Shown one piece after another: positions 17,501-28,850 of a stretch of DNA of 64,000 nt. Numbering within the stretch: position 1 is the stretch's first letter; the number at the start of each line of letters is the position of its first letter. The stretch comes from Dendrophyllia cribrosa (lineage: Eukaryota; Cnidaria; Anthozoa; Scleractinia; Dendrophylliidae), in the NCBI GenBank assembly GCA_024195265.1, contig JAJLRJ010000001.1, positions 7,610,357 to 7,674,356 on the forward strand. The letters run 5' to 3'. The translations under genes were made by a program, and so were the position numbers. The notes under the pieces were generated by a model. The model did no database searches and was not told where the DNA came from. It saw only the letters and a list, made by a program, of their open reading frames with translations.

Positions 17501-18291
17501 GTTATCAGTCTTTGTGATGAGCATGAGGTTGACACTTGGTATGTCAGGGGCATCCATCTCGCTCACATGATAGATCACTACCTTACCGCCATCCCAGCCT
17601 AGAACGTTGATTGCAATGTCGTTCTGCCTCTCGATCTTTGGAATCTCATGCAAAGGTGTTGGAAAGGAGATGCCTGTGAAGTTGAATACGTCTTCTCGAG
17701 GATATTGGCTTGGCCTGTCAGAGTGTGCAATGGCAGGGAAGAATGCTGATTTCAAAGCCCACTTAATACAAGCATCATCTCTGTTTTTGACATTTATGAT
17801 TGCTTGCTTTACCTTGAGCTTTGGTGGTAGAGGGATATATGAACCGCCTCTTATTGGATTGTTTCTAGAGAAGTCGAGAAAGACAGTTCTGATACCCATC
17901 AGACCCATCCTGAACCTCTTTCTGTCCAGCCAGCGACTTTCTCCCTAAGTTGGTCTATTCTGGCCCTAAGTTTTCTTTTTACTTCTTTGCGATTGAAAAC
18001 ATTTTGGATGGTTGGGTTGCCATCTCCTCCTACGTAGCATTGTTCCCTAACTTCACCTTCGTCTGTCTGCTTCTTAATGTCTAGTAAGACTGTGTATTGA
18101 AACTTCAAAGGCCCCAGTTCGTAGGATTGCTCTTCTATGACGCCGAGCATATTCTCAAGGACTTCATTGTGAAATAGAAGAAGATCCTTTCTGCCAAGAT
18201 CAGGTGGAACATCCATTCGGTAACTGGCAAGCCATCCGTGGTAGCCAGCATGTGCTCTGTTGAAGTTTGGTGCAGCGTTTGCCATTGCCAT
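14567..18291 (-). pseudogene. Protein-primed family B DNA polymerase (pPolB), one N-terminal frameshift
   Basis: The replicative polymerase of the element. The catalytic frame (17908 down to 14567, 1113 aa) contains a C2HC-like finger (HFCTRCLQGY, about 166-186), Exo I at about 224-228, an endonuclease-VII-like zinc segment (CIECGQ, then DHCHITGKYRGAAHN, about 394-427), Exo II HNLKGYDAH (about 450), Exo III YHDLYLATD (about 590-600), Pol A LDANNLYG (about 690), Pol B LMNNSVFGK (about 857) and Pol C YTDTDS (about 953). The Exo I site reads YADSKS, so the usual second acidic residue is Lys. The upstream frame 17899-18291 (130 aa) has the promoter box and ends in GSGW, a block that usually sits inside the N-terminal part of these polymerases. 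The two frames overlap by 10 bp in different phases. I read them as one gene with a one-base shift. Alternatively the 130-aa part is a separate gene. Confidence 0.88.
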
Positions 18292-18295
18292 GTTG

Positions 18296-18309
18296 GGGGT
18301 ATATATACA
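18296..18309 (-). promoter_or_regulatory. TATATATACCCCC box, polymerase gene
   Basis: On the minus strand GTATATATACCCCC ends 4 bp before the ATG at 18291. It sits just inside the right terminal repeat, mirroring the box at 675. Confidence 0.75.
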
Positions 18310-18320
18310 GTGTTTACGTT

Positions 18321-18511
18321 TTCTTCAATTGGCTATACCAGGCCGGTGTGGGTTGTGCTGCCGGGTTGTGTGCAAGATTGCTAACAACTAGTAGTGAGTA
18401 CAGTGCTAACCGGGGATAACCACGACATATCAGAATAAGGGCTCCGAGCCGGCGAGGAGGCCTTATTTTGATATGTCGTGGTGGTCCCCGGTTAGCACTG
18501 TACTCACTACT
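18321..18511 (-). repeat. Right terminal inverted repeat
   Basis: Reverse complement of the left repeat with very few differences. Inward it continues, diverged, through a TATATATACCCCC box to the start codon of the polymerase gene on the minus strand. Confidence 0.93.
18390..18511. repeat. Terminal palindrome, right (hairpin-forming, 122 bp)
   Basis: Exact reverse complement of the left palindrome as far as I can read it. The imperfect positions therefore have the same orientation relative to the element interior at both ends. Confidence 0.9.
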
Positions 18512-18516
18512 GCGAA
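18512..18516. repeat. Target-site duplication, right (GCGAA)
   Basis: Partner of the copy at 469-473. The match covers 5 bp, not the 6 bp typical of Polintons. Confidence 0.75.
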
Positions 18517-18863
18517 AGACCAGATTTCGTAAAACAGTACTGCACAAAAATATTAAAGTCACCATTTGTTGCACTAAGAATCCTGAACAATTACTACCCA
18601 TATCAGTAATCTTTATATAAAGATCACGAGTGATCTTTATATAAAGATCACGAGTGATGTTTATAGAAATATCGTTTTCATTAAACATTCAGCGATAATT
18701 GCATTGTGTGCCCATTCAGCCCCGAACTCCCATGTGACTGAAATCAAAGCCGCCACCAGGCTTTTCATAATGATCGTAGATTACCAGGTATAAAGGCTCA
18801 TACACGTGATCGATTTGCGTCGTGTGATTGGGTGATATGCTCATGAATATTAATGAGTTTTTG
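18517..18863. other. Right flank of the Polinton; short GATC palindrome repeats, no gene
   Basis: Host sequence without a convincing ORF. At about 18608-18665 the segment GATCTTTATATAAAGATC, itself a palindrome, occurs as short tandem copies joined by ACGAGT. It shares only the GATC core with the large minisatellite that starts 300 bp further on. Confidence 0.6.
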
Positions 18864-19341
18864 AAGTTTGAATACAGTGGATCAAAAGCATACATGGAGT
18901 ACCTACACGAAGGCTAATGAACGTCAGACCCGCGGCCTTTGGCGGGTCAGAGGATCACCTGCCAAACGATCACCCGTCAGAGTATCACCCGCCAAAAGAC
19001 CACCCGTCAGAGGATCACCCGCCGAAAGATCACTCCTTTCACGTCCGATCTGAGGTAAGATATTTTGATCAATGCAAAAGCGTTTGGATAATAGGGCGAC
19101 ATACATTTAGTGCTTGCAGCCGGAGAGAAATAAAGTGGCGCGCAATCTATGAAATTAGATAGATCTAGATACCATACACGACTGTACGACACTTAAATTA
19201 ACGACTCAGTAATTACTCAAGCCTTGCCATGTATTGTATTAAGTTTGAATACAGTGGATCAAAAACATACATGGAGTACCTACACGAAGGCTAATGAACG
19301 TCAGACCCGCGGCCTTTGAAGGGTCAGAGGATCACCTGCCG
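18864..19341. repeat. Direct repeat pair at the array entrance
   Basis: A segment of about 100 bp (GTTTGAATACAGTGGATC ... to the first GATCACC units) occurs at 18864-18965 and again, almost unchanged, at 19240-19341. Each copy runs straight into the 15-bp repeat, so the edge of the array was duplicated together with its first units. Confidence 0.85.
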
Positions 19342-20640
19342 AAAGATCACCCGACAGAGTATCACCCGCTAATAGATCACCCGTCAGAGGATCACCCGCC
19401 AAACGATCACCCGTCAGAGGATCACCCCTTAGAAGTACACCCGCTAAAAGATCACCCGTCAGAGGATCACCCGCCAAAAGATCGCCCGTCAGACGATCAC
19501 CCGCCAAAATATCACCCGTCATAGGATAACCCGCCAAACGATCACCAGTCAAAGGATCTCCCGCCAAAAGATTACCAGCCAAAACATCACCCGTCAGAGG
19601 ATCACCCGCCAAAAGATAACCCGCCAAAAGATTACCCGTCAGAAGATCACCCGCCAATAAATCACCCGCCAAAAAAATCACACGTCAAAGGATCACCCGG
19701 CAAAAGATCACCCGCCAAAAGATCACCCGCCAAAAGATCACCCATCTGAGGAAAACCCGCCAAAAGATCACCCGTCAGAGGATCACCCGCCAAAAGATCA
19801 CCCGTCAGAGGATCACCCGCCAAAAGATTACCCGTCAGAGGCAAAAGATCACACGTCAGAGGACCACACACGAAAAGATCACCTGTCAGAGGATCACCCC
19901 TTCGAAGATCACCCGCCAAAAGATCAACCGTCAGAGGATCACCCACCAAAAGATCACCCGTCCGAGGATCACCCGCCAAAAAATCACCCGTCAGAGGATC
20001 ACCCACCAAAAGATCACCCGTCCGAGGATCACCCGCCAAAAAATCACCCGTCATAGGATCACCCGCCAAAAGATCACCTGTCAGAGGACCACCCACCAAA
20101 AGATCGCCCGTCAGAGAAAAACCCGTCAAAAGATCACCCGTCAGAAGATCACCCGCCAAAATATCACATTTCAGAGGACGACCACCAAAAGATCACGGGT
20201 CAAAGGATCACCCCTTAGAACTACACCCGCTAAAAGATCACCCGTCAGAGGATTACCCGCGGAAAGATCACCCGTCAGAGGAAAACCTGCCAAAAGATTA
20301 ACCGTCAAAGGGTCACCCACCAAAAGATCACCCGTCGGAGGATCACCCCTTAGAAGATCACGCGTCAGAGGATCACCCGTTAGAAGATCACCCGTCAGAG
20401 GATCACCCGCGAAAAGATCATCCGTCAGAGGATCACCCGCCAAAAGATAACCCGTCAAAGTATCACCCGCCAAAAGATCACCCGTCATAGGATCACCCGA
20501 CAAAAGATCACCTGTCGGAGTATCACCCGCCGAAAGATCACCCGTCAGAGGACCACCCACCAAAAGATCGCGCGTCAGAGAAAAACCCGGCAAAAGATCA
20601 CCCGTCAGAAGATCACCCGCCATAATATCACATATCAGAG
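18950..20640 (-). repeat. 15-bp GATC minisatellite, reverse-oriented block
   Basis: Tandem units of the form GATCACCCGCCAAAA and GATCACCCGTCAGAG, often alternating to make a 30-bp super-unit. A gap at about 19040-19320 holds ordinary sequence and the second copy of the entrance repeat. The open frames on both strands here arise because 15 is a multiple of three and the unit lacks stops. Confidence 0.95.
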
Positions 20641-23600
20641 TTGATCTTTTGGCGGGCAGTTGATCTTTTCGCGGGTGATCTTTTGAGAGCTGATCTTCTG
20701 GCGGGTGATCTATTGGCGGGTGATCTTTTGAGGAGTGATCTTCTGGCAGGTTATCTTTTGGCAGGTGATCTTCTGGCGGGAAATATGGCAGGTGAACTTT
20801 TGACTGTTGCTCTTTTGGCGTGTGATGTTTTGGCGGGTGATCTTTTGAAGGGTGATCTTCTGCCGGATCATCTTCTGATGGGTGATCTTCTGAGGGCTGA
20901 TCTTCTAACGACTAATCTTTTCGCTGGTGATCTTTTGAAGGGTGATCTGCTGGCGGGTGATCTTCTAGGTGGTGACCGTCTGGCGGGTGATCTTCCGGCG
21001 GGTGATCTCGTGCATCGTTGAGTTATATACCTACTTCTGGCGGGTGATCTTTTCGTACCTACTTCTGGTGGGTGATCTTCTGTGTGCTGATCTTTTGAGG
21101 GGTAACAGGTGAACTTTTGGCGGGTAATCGTTTGAGCAGTGATCTTCTGACGGGTGATCTTTTGGCGGGTGATCTTCTGGCGGGTGATCTTCTAGTCCGT
21201 GATCGTCTGGCGGGTGATCTTTTGGCGGGTGATCTTCGCTTCTATTGAAATCGCTTCCAAAACGACTCAAAAAGGCACAGGCAAACAGGTAAATAACACT
21301 AATTTATTAAATGATTAAATCGGTGATCTTCTGGCGGGTGATTTTCTGACGTGTGATCTTCTGGCGGGTGATCTTTTGCCGGGTGATCTTCTGACGGGTG
21401 ATCTTTTGAGGGGTAATCTTCTGGCGGGTGATCTTTTGGCGGATTGTCTTCTGGCGGGTGATCTTCTGGCGGGTGATCTTCTGGCGGGTGATCTTCTGGC
21501 GGGTGATCTTCTCGCGGGTGATCCTTTGGCGGGTGATCTTTTGGCGGGTGATCTTCTAGCGGGTGATCTTTTGGCGGGTGGTCTTCCGGCGGGTGATCTT
21601 TTGAGGGGTGATCTTCTAGCGGGTGGGCTTCTGGCGGGTGATCTTTTAGGGGATGATCATTTGGCGGGTGATCTTTTGGCAGGTGATCGTCAGGCGGGTG
21701 ATCTTCTGGCGGTTGATCATTTGGCGGGTAATCTTTTCGCGGGTGATCTTTTGGGTAGTGATCTTCCGGCGGCTGATCTTTTGAGGGGTGATCTTCTGGC
21801 GGGTGGTCTCGTGCATCGTTGAGTTATATGCCTACTATTCGTACCTACTTCTGGTGGGTGATCATCTGAGGGCTGATCTTATGAGGTCTGATCTTTTGAG
21901 GGGTAATCCTCTCGCGTGTGATCTGGCGGGTGATCTTTTGGCGGGTGATCCTTTGGCAGGTGATCTTTTGAAGAGTCACCTTCTGACGGGTGATCTTTAG
22001 CGGGTGATCTTCTGGCCGGTGATATTTTGGCGGGTGATCTTCTGAGGAGTGATCTTCTGAGGGGTAATCTTCTGGCGGGTGATCTTTTGGCGGGTAATCT
22101 TTTGAGCAGTGATTTTCCGGCGGGTGATCTTTGGAGGGGTGAACTTCTGGCGGGTGATCTTCTGGCGGATGGTCTTCATTTGGCGGGTCATCTTTTGGCG
22201 GGTGATCTCTTGAGGGGAGATCTTTTGGCGGGTGATCTTCTGGTGAGTGATCTTCTGGCGGGTGATCTTCTTGCGGGTGGTCTCGTGCATCGTTGACTTA
22301 TATACCTACTTCTGGCGGGTGATCTATTCGCACCTACTTCTGGTGGGTGATCTTATGAGGGCTGATCTTCTGACGGGTAATCTTTTGGCGGGTGATCCTT
22401 TTGCAGGTGGTCTTTTGAAGGGTGATCTACTGGCGGGTGATCTTTTGGCGGGTGGTCTTCTGGCGGGTGATCTTTTGGCGGGTGATCTTCTGAGGGTAAT
22501 CATCTGGCAGGTGATCTTTTGGCGGGTGCTTCTTCACCTCAGTTAAGTTTAAGCTTTATTTGACAGGTGATCTTTTGGCGGGTAATCTTTTGAGCAGTAA
22601 TCTTCAGGCGGGTGATCTTTTGATGGGTGATCTTCTGGCAGCTGATCTTCTGGCGGATGGTCTTCTGGCGGGTGATCTTTTGGCGAGTAATCTTCTGACG
22701 GCTGATCTTTTGGCCGGTGATCTTTTGAAGGGTGATCTGCTGGCGGGTGATCTTCTAGGTGGTGATCGTCTGGCGGGTGATCTTCTGGCGGGTGATCTCG
22801 TCCATCGTTGAGTTATATACCTACTTCTGGCGGGTGATCTTTATGTACCTACTTCTGGTGGGTGATCTGTGTGCTGATCTTCTAAGGGGTAACAGGTGAA
22901 CTTTTGGCGGGTAATCTTTTAAGCAGTGATCTTACGGCGGGTGATCTTTTGAAGGGTGATCTTCTGGCGGCTGATCTTCTGGTGGCTGATCAGGCGGGGA
23001 TCTTTTGGCGGGTGATCTGCTGGCGGGTGATCTTCTAATCGGTAATCGTCTGACGGGTGATCTTTTGGCGGGTGATCTTTTGGCGGTTGATCTCTTGGCG
23101 GGTGATCTTTTGGCGGGTGATGTTTTAACATGTGATCTTTTGGATGGTCATCTGTTGAGGGGTGACCTTCTGGCGGCTGATCTTTTGGCAGATGATCTTC
23201 TGGGAGGTGATCTTCTGGCGTGTGATCTTTTGAAGGGTGATCTTTTGAGGGGTGATCTTCTGGCGGGTTATCGTTTGGCGGGTGATCTTCTGGCGGTTAT
23301 CTTCTGGCGGGTAATAATTTGGCTAGTGATCTTTTTACGGGTAATCTTTTGAGGTGTGATCTTCTTACGGAGCGTCTTCGCTCTGATTGAAATCGCTTCC
23401 AAAACGACTCAAAAAGGCACAGGCAAACAGGTAAATAACACTAATTTCTTAAATGATTAAATGGGTGATCTTCTGGCGGGTGATCTTCTGACGGGTGATC
23501 TTCAGGCGGGTGATCTTCTGGCGGGTGATCTGGCGGGTGATCTTTTGGCTGGTGTTCTTTTGGCGGGTGGTCTCTTGGCGGGTGATCTTCTGGCGGGTAA

Positions 23601-26600
23601 TCTTTTGAGGTGTGATCTTCTTACGGAGCGTCTTTGCTCTGATTAAAATCGCATCCAAAACGACTCAAAAAGGCACAGGCAAACAGGTAAATAACTCTAA
23701 TTTATTAAATGATTAAAGGTGCTATCTTCTGGCGGGTGATCTTCTGACGGGTGATCTTCTGGCGGGTGATCTGGCGGGTGATCTTTTGGCGGGTGTTCTT
23801 TTGGCGGGTGATCTCTTGGCGGGTGATCCTCTTGAGGGTGATCTTCTGAGGGGTGATCTTCTGGCGGGTGATCTTTTGTGGGGTGATCTTCTGGCGGGTG
23901 ATGTTCTGGCGGGTGATCTTTTGAGGGGTGATTTTCTGGCGATTGACCTTCTGGCGGATGATCTTCTGGTTGGTAATTTTCTGGCGGGTGATCTTTTGGC
24001 GGGTGATCTTTTGGATGGTCATCTTTTGAGGGGTGACCTTCTAGCGCGTGATCTTCTGGAGGGTGATCTTCTGGCGGGTGATCTCTTGGCGGGTGATCGT
24101 TTTCCATGTGATCTTTTGGATGGTCATCTTTTGAGGGGTGACCTTCTAGCGCGTGATCTTTTGGCAGGTGATCTTATGGCGGGTGGACTTCTGGCGGGTG
24201 ATCATTTGGCGGGCCATCTTTTGGCGGGCCATCTTTTGGCGGGTGATCTTTTGAGGGGCGATCTTCTGGCGGGTGATCTTCAGGTGAGTGATCTTCTGGC
24301 GGGTTATCTTTTGGCGGGTGATCTTTTCACGGGTGATCTTTTGGCGCGTGATCTTTTGACGGATGATCTTTTGGCGGGTGATCTTTTAAGGGGAGATCCT
24401 CTGGCGGGTGATCTTCTGGAAAGTGATCTTTTGGCAGGTGATCTTTTAGCTATGAGATCATTTGGCTGGTGAACTTTTGGGGAGTGACCATCTCGTGGGT
24501 GATCTTTTGGCAGGTGACCTACTGGGGGGAAATCTTCTGGCGGATGATCTTTTGGCGGGTGCTTCTTCACGTCAGTTAAGTTTAAGCTTTATTTGACAGG
24601 TGATCTTTTCGCGACTAATCTTTTGAGCAGTGATCTTCCGGCGGGTGATCTTTTGAGAGGTGATCTTCTGGCGGGTGATCTTCTGGCGGGTGATCTTATG
24701 GTGGGTGATCTTTTGGCGGATGATCTTTTGAGGGGCGATCTTCTGGCGGGTAATCTTTTGGCGGGTGATCTTTTGAGAAGTGATCCTCTGGCGGGTGATC
24801 TTCTGGAGGGTGATCCTTTGGCTAGTGATATTTTGAGGAGAGACCATCTGGAGGGTGATCTTTTGGCAGGTGACCTTCTGGCGCGTGATCTTTTGGCGGG
24901 TGATCTTTTAAGGGGTGATCTTCTGGCGGGTGATCTGGCGGTTTGTTAAGGAGAAATACTGAAGCGTCTGAAAGCGACACCGCATTTTTGGAATTTGTTA
25001 ATCTTCTTAAGAGGTGATCTTTTGGCGGGTGATCTTCTGGCGGGTATTTCTCTCGCGGGTGATATGGCGGGTGATCTTTTGGCGGGTGATCATTTGGTGG
25101 GTGATCTTTTCGCGGGTGATCGTCTGGCGGGTGATCTTCTGGCGGGTGATCGTTTGGCTGGTCATCTTTGGGCGGGTGATCTTTTGAGGGGAGATCTTCT
25201 GGCGTGTGATCTTCAAGTGAGTGATCTTCTGGCGGGTGATCTTTTGACGGGTGATCTTTTGGCGGGTGATCTTTTGAGGGGTGATCTTCTGGCGGGTTAT
25301 CTTTTGGTGGGTAGTCTTCTTGTGGGTAATCTTCATGCGAGCGATCTTCTGGTGGGAAATATGGCAGGTGATCTTTTGACGGGTGATCTTTTAGCGGGTG
25401 ATGTTTTGACGGGTGATCTTCTAGGTGGTGATCGTCTGGCGGGTGATGTTCTGTCGGTGATCTCGTGCATCGTTGAGTGATATACCTACTTCTGGCGAGT
25501 GATCTATTCGTACCTACTTCTGGTGGGTGATCTTCAGAGGGGTGATCTTATGAGGGCTGATCTTCTGAGGGGTAATCCTCTGGCGGGTGATCTTTTGGCG
25601 AGTGATCCTTTGGCACGTGATCTTTTGAAGGGTGATCTTATGGCCGGTGCTTCTTCACCTCAGTTAAGTTTATGCTTTATTTGACAGGTGAACTTTTGGC
25701 GGGTAATCGTTTGAGCAGTGATCTTCCGGCAGGTGAACTTTTTAGGGTTGATCTTCTCGCGGGTGATCTTCTGGCGGATGATCTTCTAGCGGGTGATCTT
25801 CTGGCGGGTGATGTTCTGGCGGGTGATGTTCTGGCGGGTGATGTTCTGGCGGGTGATCTTTTGGCGGGTGATCTTTTGGCGGGTGATCTTTTGGCGGGTG
25901 ATATTTTAGCATGCGATCTTTTGGATGGTTATCTTTTGAGGGGTGACTTTATGGCGGGTGATCTTTTGGCGGATGATCTTTTGGAGGGTGATCTTGTGGC
26001 AGGTGATCTTTTTTGGGGTGATCTTTTAGCGGGCGATGTTTTGGCGGGTGATCTTTTATGGGGTGATCTTCTGGCGGGTGATCTTTTGGCGGGTGATCTT
26101 TAAAGGGTGATCTGCTGGCGAGTGATCTTCTACTCGGTAATCGTCTGGCGGGTGATTCTTTTGGCGGATGATCTTTTGAGGGGTGAACTTCTGGCGGATG
26201 ATCTTCTGATGGGTGATTTTCTGAGGGCTGATCTTCTGACGGGTGTCCTTTTGGCGGGTGATCTTTTGAAAGGTGATCTGCTGGCAGGTGATCTTCTAGG
26301 TGGTGATCGTCTGGTGGGTGATCTTCTGACGGGTGATCTCGTGCATTGTTGAGTTATTTACCTACTTCTGGCGGGTGATCTATTCGTACCTATTTCTGGT
26401 GGGTGATCTTCTGAGGGGTGATCTTATGAGGGCTGATCTTCTGCGCGGTAATTCTCTGGCGGGTGATCTGGCGGGTGATCTTTTGGCGAGTGATCTTTTG
26501 GCAGGTGATCTTTTGAAGGGTGATCTTCTGGCGGGTGATCTTTTGGGGGGTGGTGTTCTGGCGGGTGATCTTTTGGCGGGTGATCTTCTGGCGGGTGATC

Positions 26601-28850
26601 TTCTGAGGGGTGATCTTCTGAGGGGCAATCTTCTGGCAGGTGATCTTTGGCGGGTGTTTCTTCACCTCAGCTAAGTTTAAGCTTTTTTTGACAGGTGATC
26701 TTTTGGCGGGTAATCTTTTAAGCAGTTATCTTCCGGCGGGTGTTATTTTGATGGGTGATCTTCTGGCGGGTGATCTTCTGGCGGATGGTCTTCTGGGTGG
26801 TGATCTTCTGGCGGGTGATCTTCTGGCGGTTGATCTATCGGCGGGTGATCTTTTGGTGGGTGATCTTTTAGCATGTGATCTTTTGGCTGGTCATCTTTTG
26901 AGGGGTGAACTTCTGGCGGGTGATCTTTTGCCAGGTGATTTTTTAGGATGTGATCTTTTGGATGGTCATCTTTTGAGGGGTGACCTTCTGGCGGGTGATC
27001 TTTTGGTAGGTGATCTTCTGGCGGGTGATCTTCTAGGTGGTGATCGTCTGGTGGGTGATCTTCTGGCGGGTGATCTCGTGCATTGTTGAGTTATTTACCT
27101 ACTTCTGGCCGGTGATCTATTCGTACCTATTTCTGGTGGGTGATCTTCTGAAGGGTGATAGTCTGAGGGCTGATCTTCTGACGGGTGACCTTTTGGCAGG
27201 TGATCTTTTGAAAGGTGATCTGCTGGTAGGTGATCTTCTAGGTGGTGATCGTCTGGTGGGTGATCTTCTGGCGGGTGATCTCGTGCATTGTTGAGTTATT
27301 TACCTACTTCTGGCGGGTGATCTATTCGTAGCTATTTCTGGTGGGTGATCTTATGAGGGCTGATCTTCTGGGCGGTAATTCTCTGGCGGGTGATCTTTTG
27401 GCGGGTGATCCTTTAACAGGTGATCTTTTGAAGGGTGATCTTCTGGCGGGTGATCTTCTGGCGGGTGATGTTCTGAGGGGTAATCTTCTGGCAGGTGATC
27501 TTTGGCGGGTGCTTCTTCACCTCAGCTAAGTTTAAGCTTTTTTTGACAGGTACCTACTTCTGGCTGGTGATCTATTCGTACCTACTTCTGGTGGGTGATC
27601 TTCTGAGGGGTGATCTTATGAGGGCTAATCTTCTGAGGGGTAATCCTCTGGCGGGTGATCTGTCGGGTGATCTTTTGGCGGGTGATCCTTTGGCAGGTGA
27701 TCTTCTGGTTGGTGATCTTTTGGCGGGGGATCTTCTGGCGGGTGATCTTTTGGCGGGTGTTCTTTTGGCGGGTGATCTTCTGAGGGGTGATCTTCTGAGG
27801 GGTAATCTTCTGGAGGGTGATCTTTTGGCGGGTGCTTCTTCACCTCAGTTAAGTTTGAGCTTTATTTGACCGGTGATCTTTCGGCGGGTAATCTTTTGAG
27901 CAGTGATCTTCCGGCGGGTGATCTTTTCAGGGGTGATCTTCTGGCGGGTGATCTTTTGGCTCGTGATCTTTTGAGGGGTAATCTTCTGGCGGGTGATCTT
28001 CTGGCGGGTGATCTTCTGGCAGGTGATTTTCTGACGGGTGATCTTCTGGCGGGTGATCTTCTGCCGGGTGATCATTTGGTGGGTATCTTCTGGCGTGTGA
28101 CCTGGCGGGTGATCTTTTGGCGGGTGATCTTTTGGCGGGCGATCTTTTGAGGGGTGATCTTCTGGCGGGTGATCTTCTGGCGGTTGATCTTCTCTCGGGT
28201 GATCTTTTGGCGGGTGCTTCTTCACCTCAGTTAAGTTTATCATCGGCTTTCTGTTCAGAGAGTGACGCTGTTAGGCTCAGCCTGTCGATATATATTAAAG
28301 GAACTTGAGACGTAATAGGCGTGTCGTATTTACGGAGCGGCAGACAAGATAATATTTGAAACGTGCATGGTCAACCGTCTTCGCTCTGATTCAAATCGCT
28401 GATTCAAAGGACACAGGAAAACAGGTAAATAACAACAATTTATTAAATGTTTAAATGGGTGATCTTCAGACAGGTGATCATTTGGCGTGTGATCTTCTGG
28501 CGGTTGATCTTCTGGCGGGTGATCTTTTGGCGTGTAATCTGGAGGGGGATCTTTTGGAGAGTGATCTTTTGTGCGGGTGATCTTTTGAGGGGTGATCTTC
28601 TGGCGGGTGATCAATTGGCGGGTGATCTTTTAGCGGGTGATCTTTTGGCGGGTCATCTTCTGGCGGGTTATTTTTTGGCGGGTCATCCTCTGGTGGGTCA
28701 TCTTCTGGAGGGTGATCATTTGGCGGGTAATCTTTTGGCGGGTAATCTTTTGAGGGGTGATCTTCTGGCGGGAGATTTTCTGGCGGGTGATCTCCTGGCG
28801 TGTGATCTTCTGGCGGGTGATCATCTGTCGTGTGCTTGTTGACCTCAGTT
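20641..28850 (+). repeat. 15-bp GATC minisatellite, forward-oriented main block
   Basis: Units of the form GGCGGGTGATCTTTT or GGCGGGTGATCTTCT, with variants GACGGGT, GAGGGGT and GAAGGGT. They are the reverse complement of the units before 20640. The block is interrupted by several recurring spacer families. On the plus strand one frame reads A-G-D-L-L repeatedly. No promoter, splice pattern or continuous ORF supports translation. Confidence 0.95.

Larger units (their letters stand above)
474..18511. mobile_element. Polinton/Maverick (adintovirus-like) element, nearly complete
   Basis: An 18,038-bp self-synthesising DNA transposon or integrated virus-like element. It begins AG and ends CT, as Polintons do, and is bounded by inverted repeats of about 190 bp. 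The 5-bp sequence GCGAA lies directly outside both ends (469-473 and 18512-18516); Polintons usually make 6-bp duplications, and only 5 bp match here. It carries the diagnostic set: retroviral-type integrase, protein-primed DNA polymerase B, double-jelly-roll major capsid protein and packaging ATPase, plus about ten accessory genes on both strands. Several genes are broken by single lesions, so the copy is probably defective as a virus. An adenain-type protease was not recognised. Confidence 0.95.
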
